Assembly: GCA_047445235.1 (NCBI GenBank)
Contig: JBLGEO010000039.1
Coordinates: 1 to 20,414 of the forward strand
DNA from: JBDSRX01 sp047445235
GTDB taxonomy: Bacteria > Patescibacteriota > Dojkabacteria > J137
DNA: 20,414 bases
Direction of reading: 5' to 3'
Shown: positions 20,405 to 20,414 of the stretch, piece by piece
Numbering within the stretch: the first letter of the stretch is position 1
How the letters are laid out: the number at the start of each line of letters is the position of its first letter
Notes under the pieces: model-generated
What the model was told of the DNA's origin: nothing
The model's database searches: none
Seen by the model: the letters and a program-made list of their open reading frames with translations, nothing else
Program-made: the position numbers and the translations under genes

Positions 20405-20414
20405 TTGCTAGAGA

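Overview
The window is AT-rich, bacterial and gene-dense. The most likely source is a reduced-genome bacterium of the Candidate Phyla Radiation (Patescibacteria). This is inferred from several traits together: recognisable Shine-Dalgarno sequences are almost absent, -10 boxes often lie 8-9 nt before the start codon, core enzymes are shortened or rebuilt (Mfd, a membrane-anchored MurF-like ligase), many membrane or helical proteins are unrecognised, and short palindromic repeats are scattered between and inside genes. All genes read through cleanly with the standard stop codons.

Layout. 1-2903 (minus): a MurF-like Mur ligase and D-Ala-D-Ala ligase, which together supply and attach the peptidoglycan D-Ala-D-Ala, followed by the first codons of another gene leaving the window. 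2940-6983 (minus): an alpha/beta hydrolase, three single-pass membrane proteins sharing an extracellular two-cysteine domain, a possible 34-aa ORF and a terminator. 7099-8991 (plus): the translational GTPase TypA/BipA, ending in a terminator shared with the facing genes. 9031-10940 (minus): a slipin/stomatin (SPFH) gene between two genes for helical proteins. 10941-11740: about 800 bp without a convincing gene, holding a 309-bp element with terminal inverted repeats (an insertion-sequence remnant), a GC-rich patch, a heptamer repeat tract and a structured leader. 11741-13351: a DEAD-box RNA helicase with an N-terminal RG-rich tail. 13436-13644: first copy of a two-hairpin repeat. 13679-17273 (plus): a shortened Mfd, then three small paralogous genes. 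17270-17599 (minus): RNase P protein. 17727-20161 (plus): a beta-CASP metallo-beta-lactamase RNase, GatC and a membrane protein. 20166-20404: second copy of the two-hairpin repeat and another palindrome.

What stands out is the repeat content. Three unrelated repeat families occur. Two of them lie inside protein-coding genes without breaking the frame: mfd carries three such insertions, two of which encode matching peptides, and the MurF homologue carries one beside its P-loop. The third family, about 209 bp, has two hairpins with a compensatory base-pair change between copies and a 30-codon ORF whose reading frame looks conserved. Other points are the slipin without NfeD, the Mfd lacking its terminal regulatory domains, and the cysteine-paired surface domain present four times.
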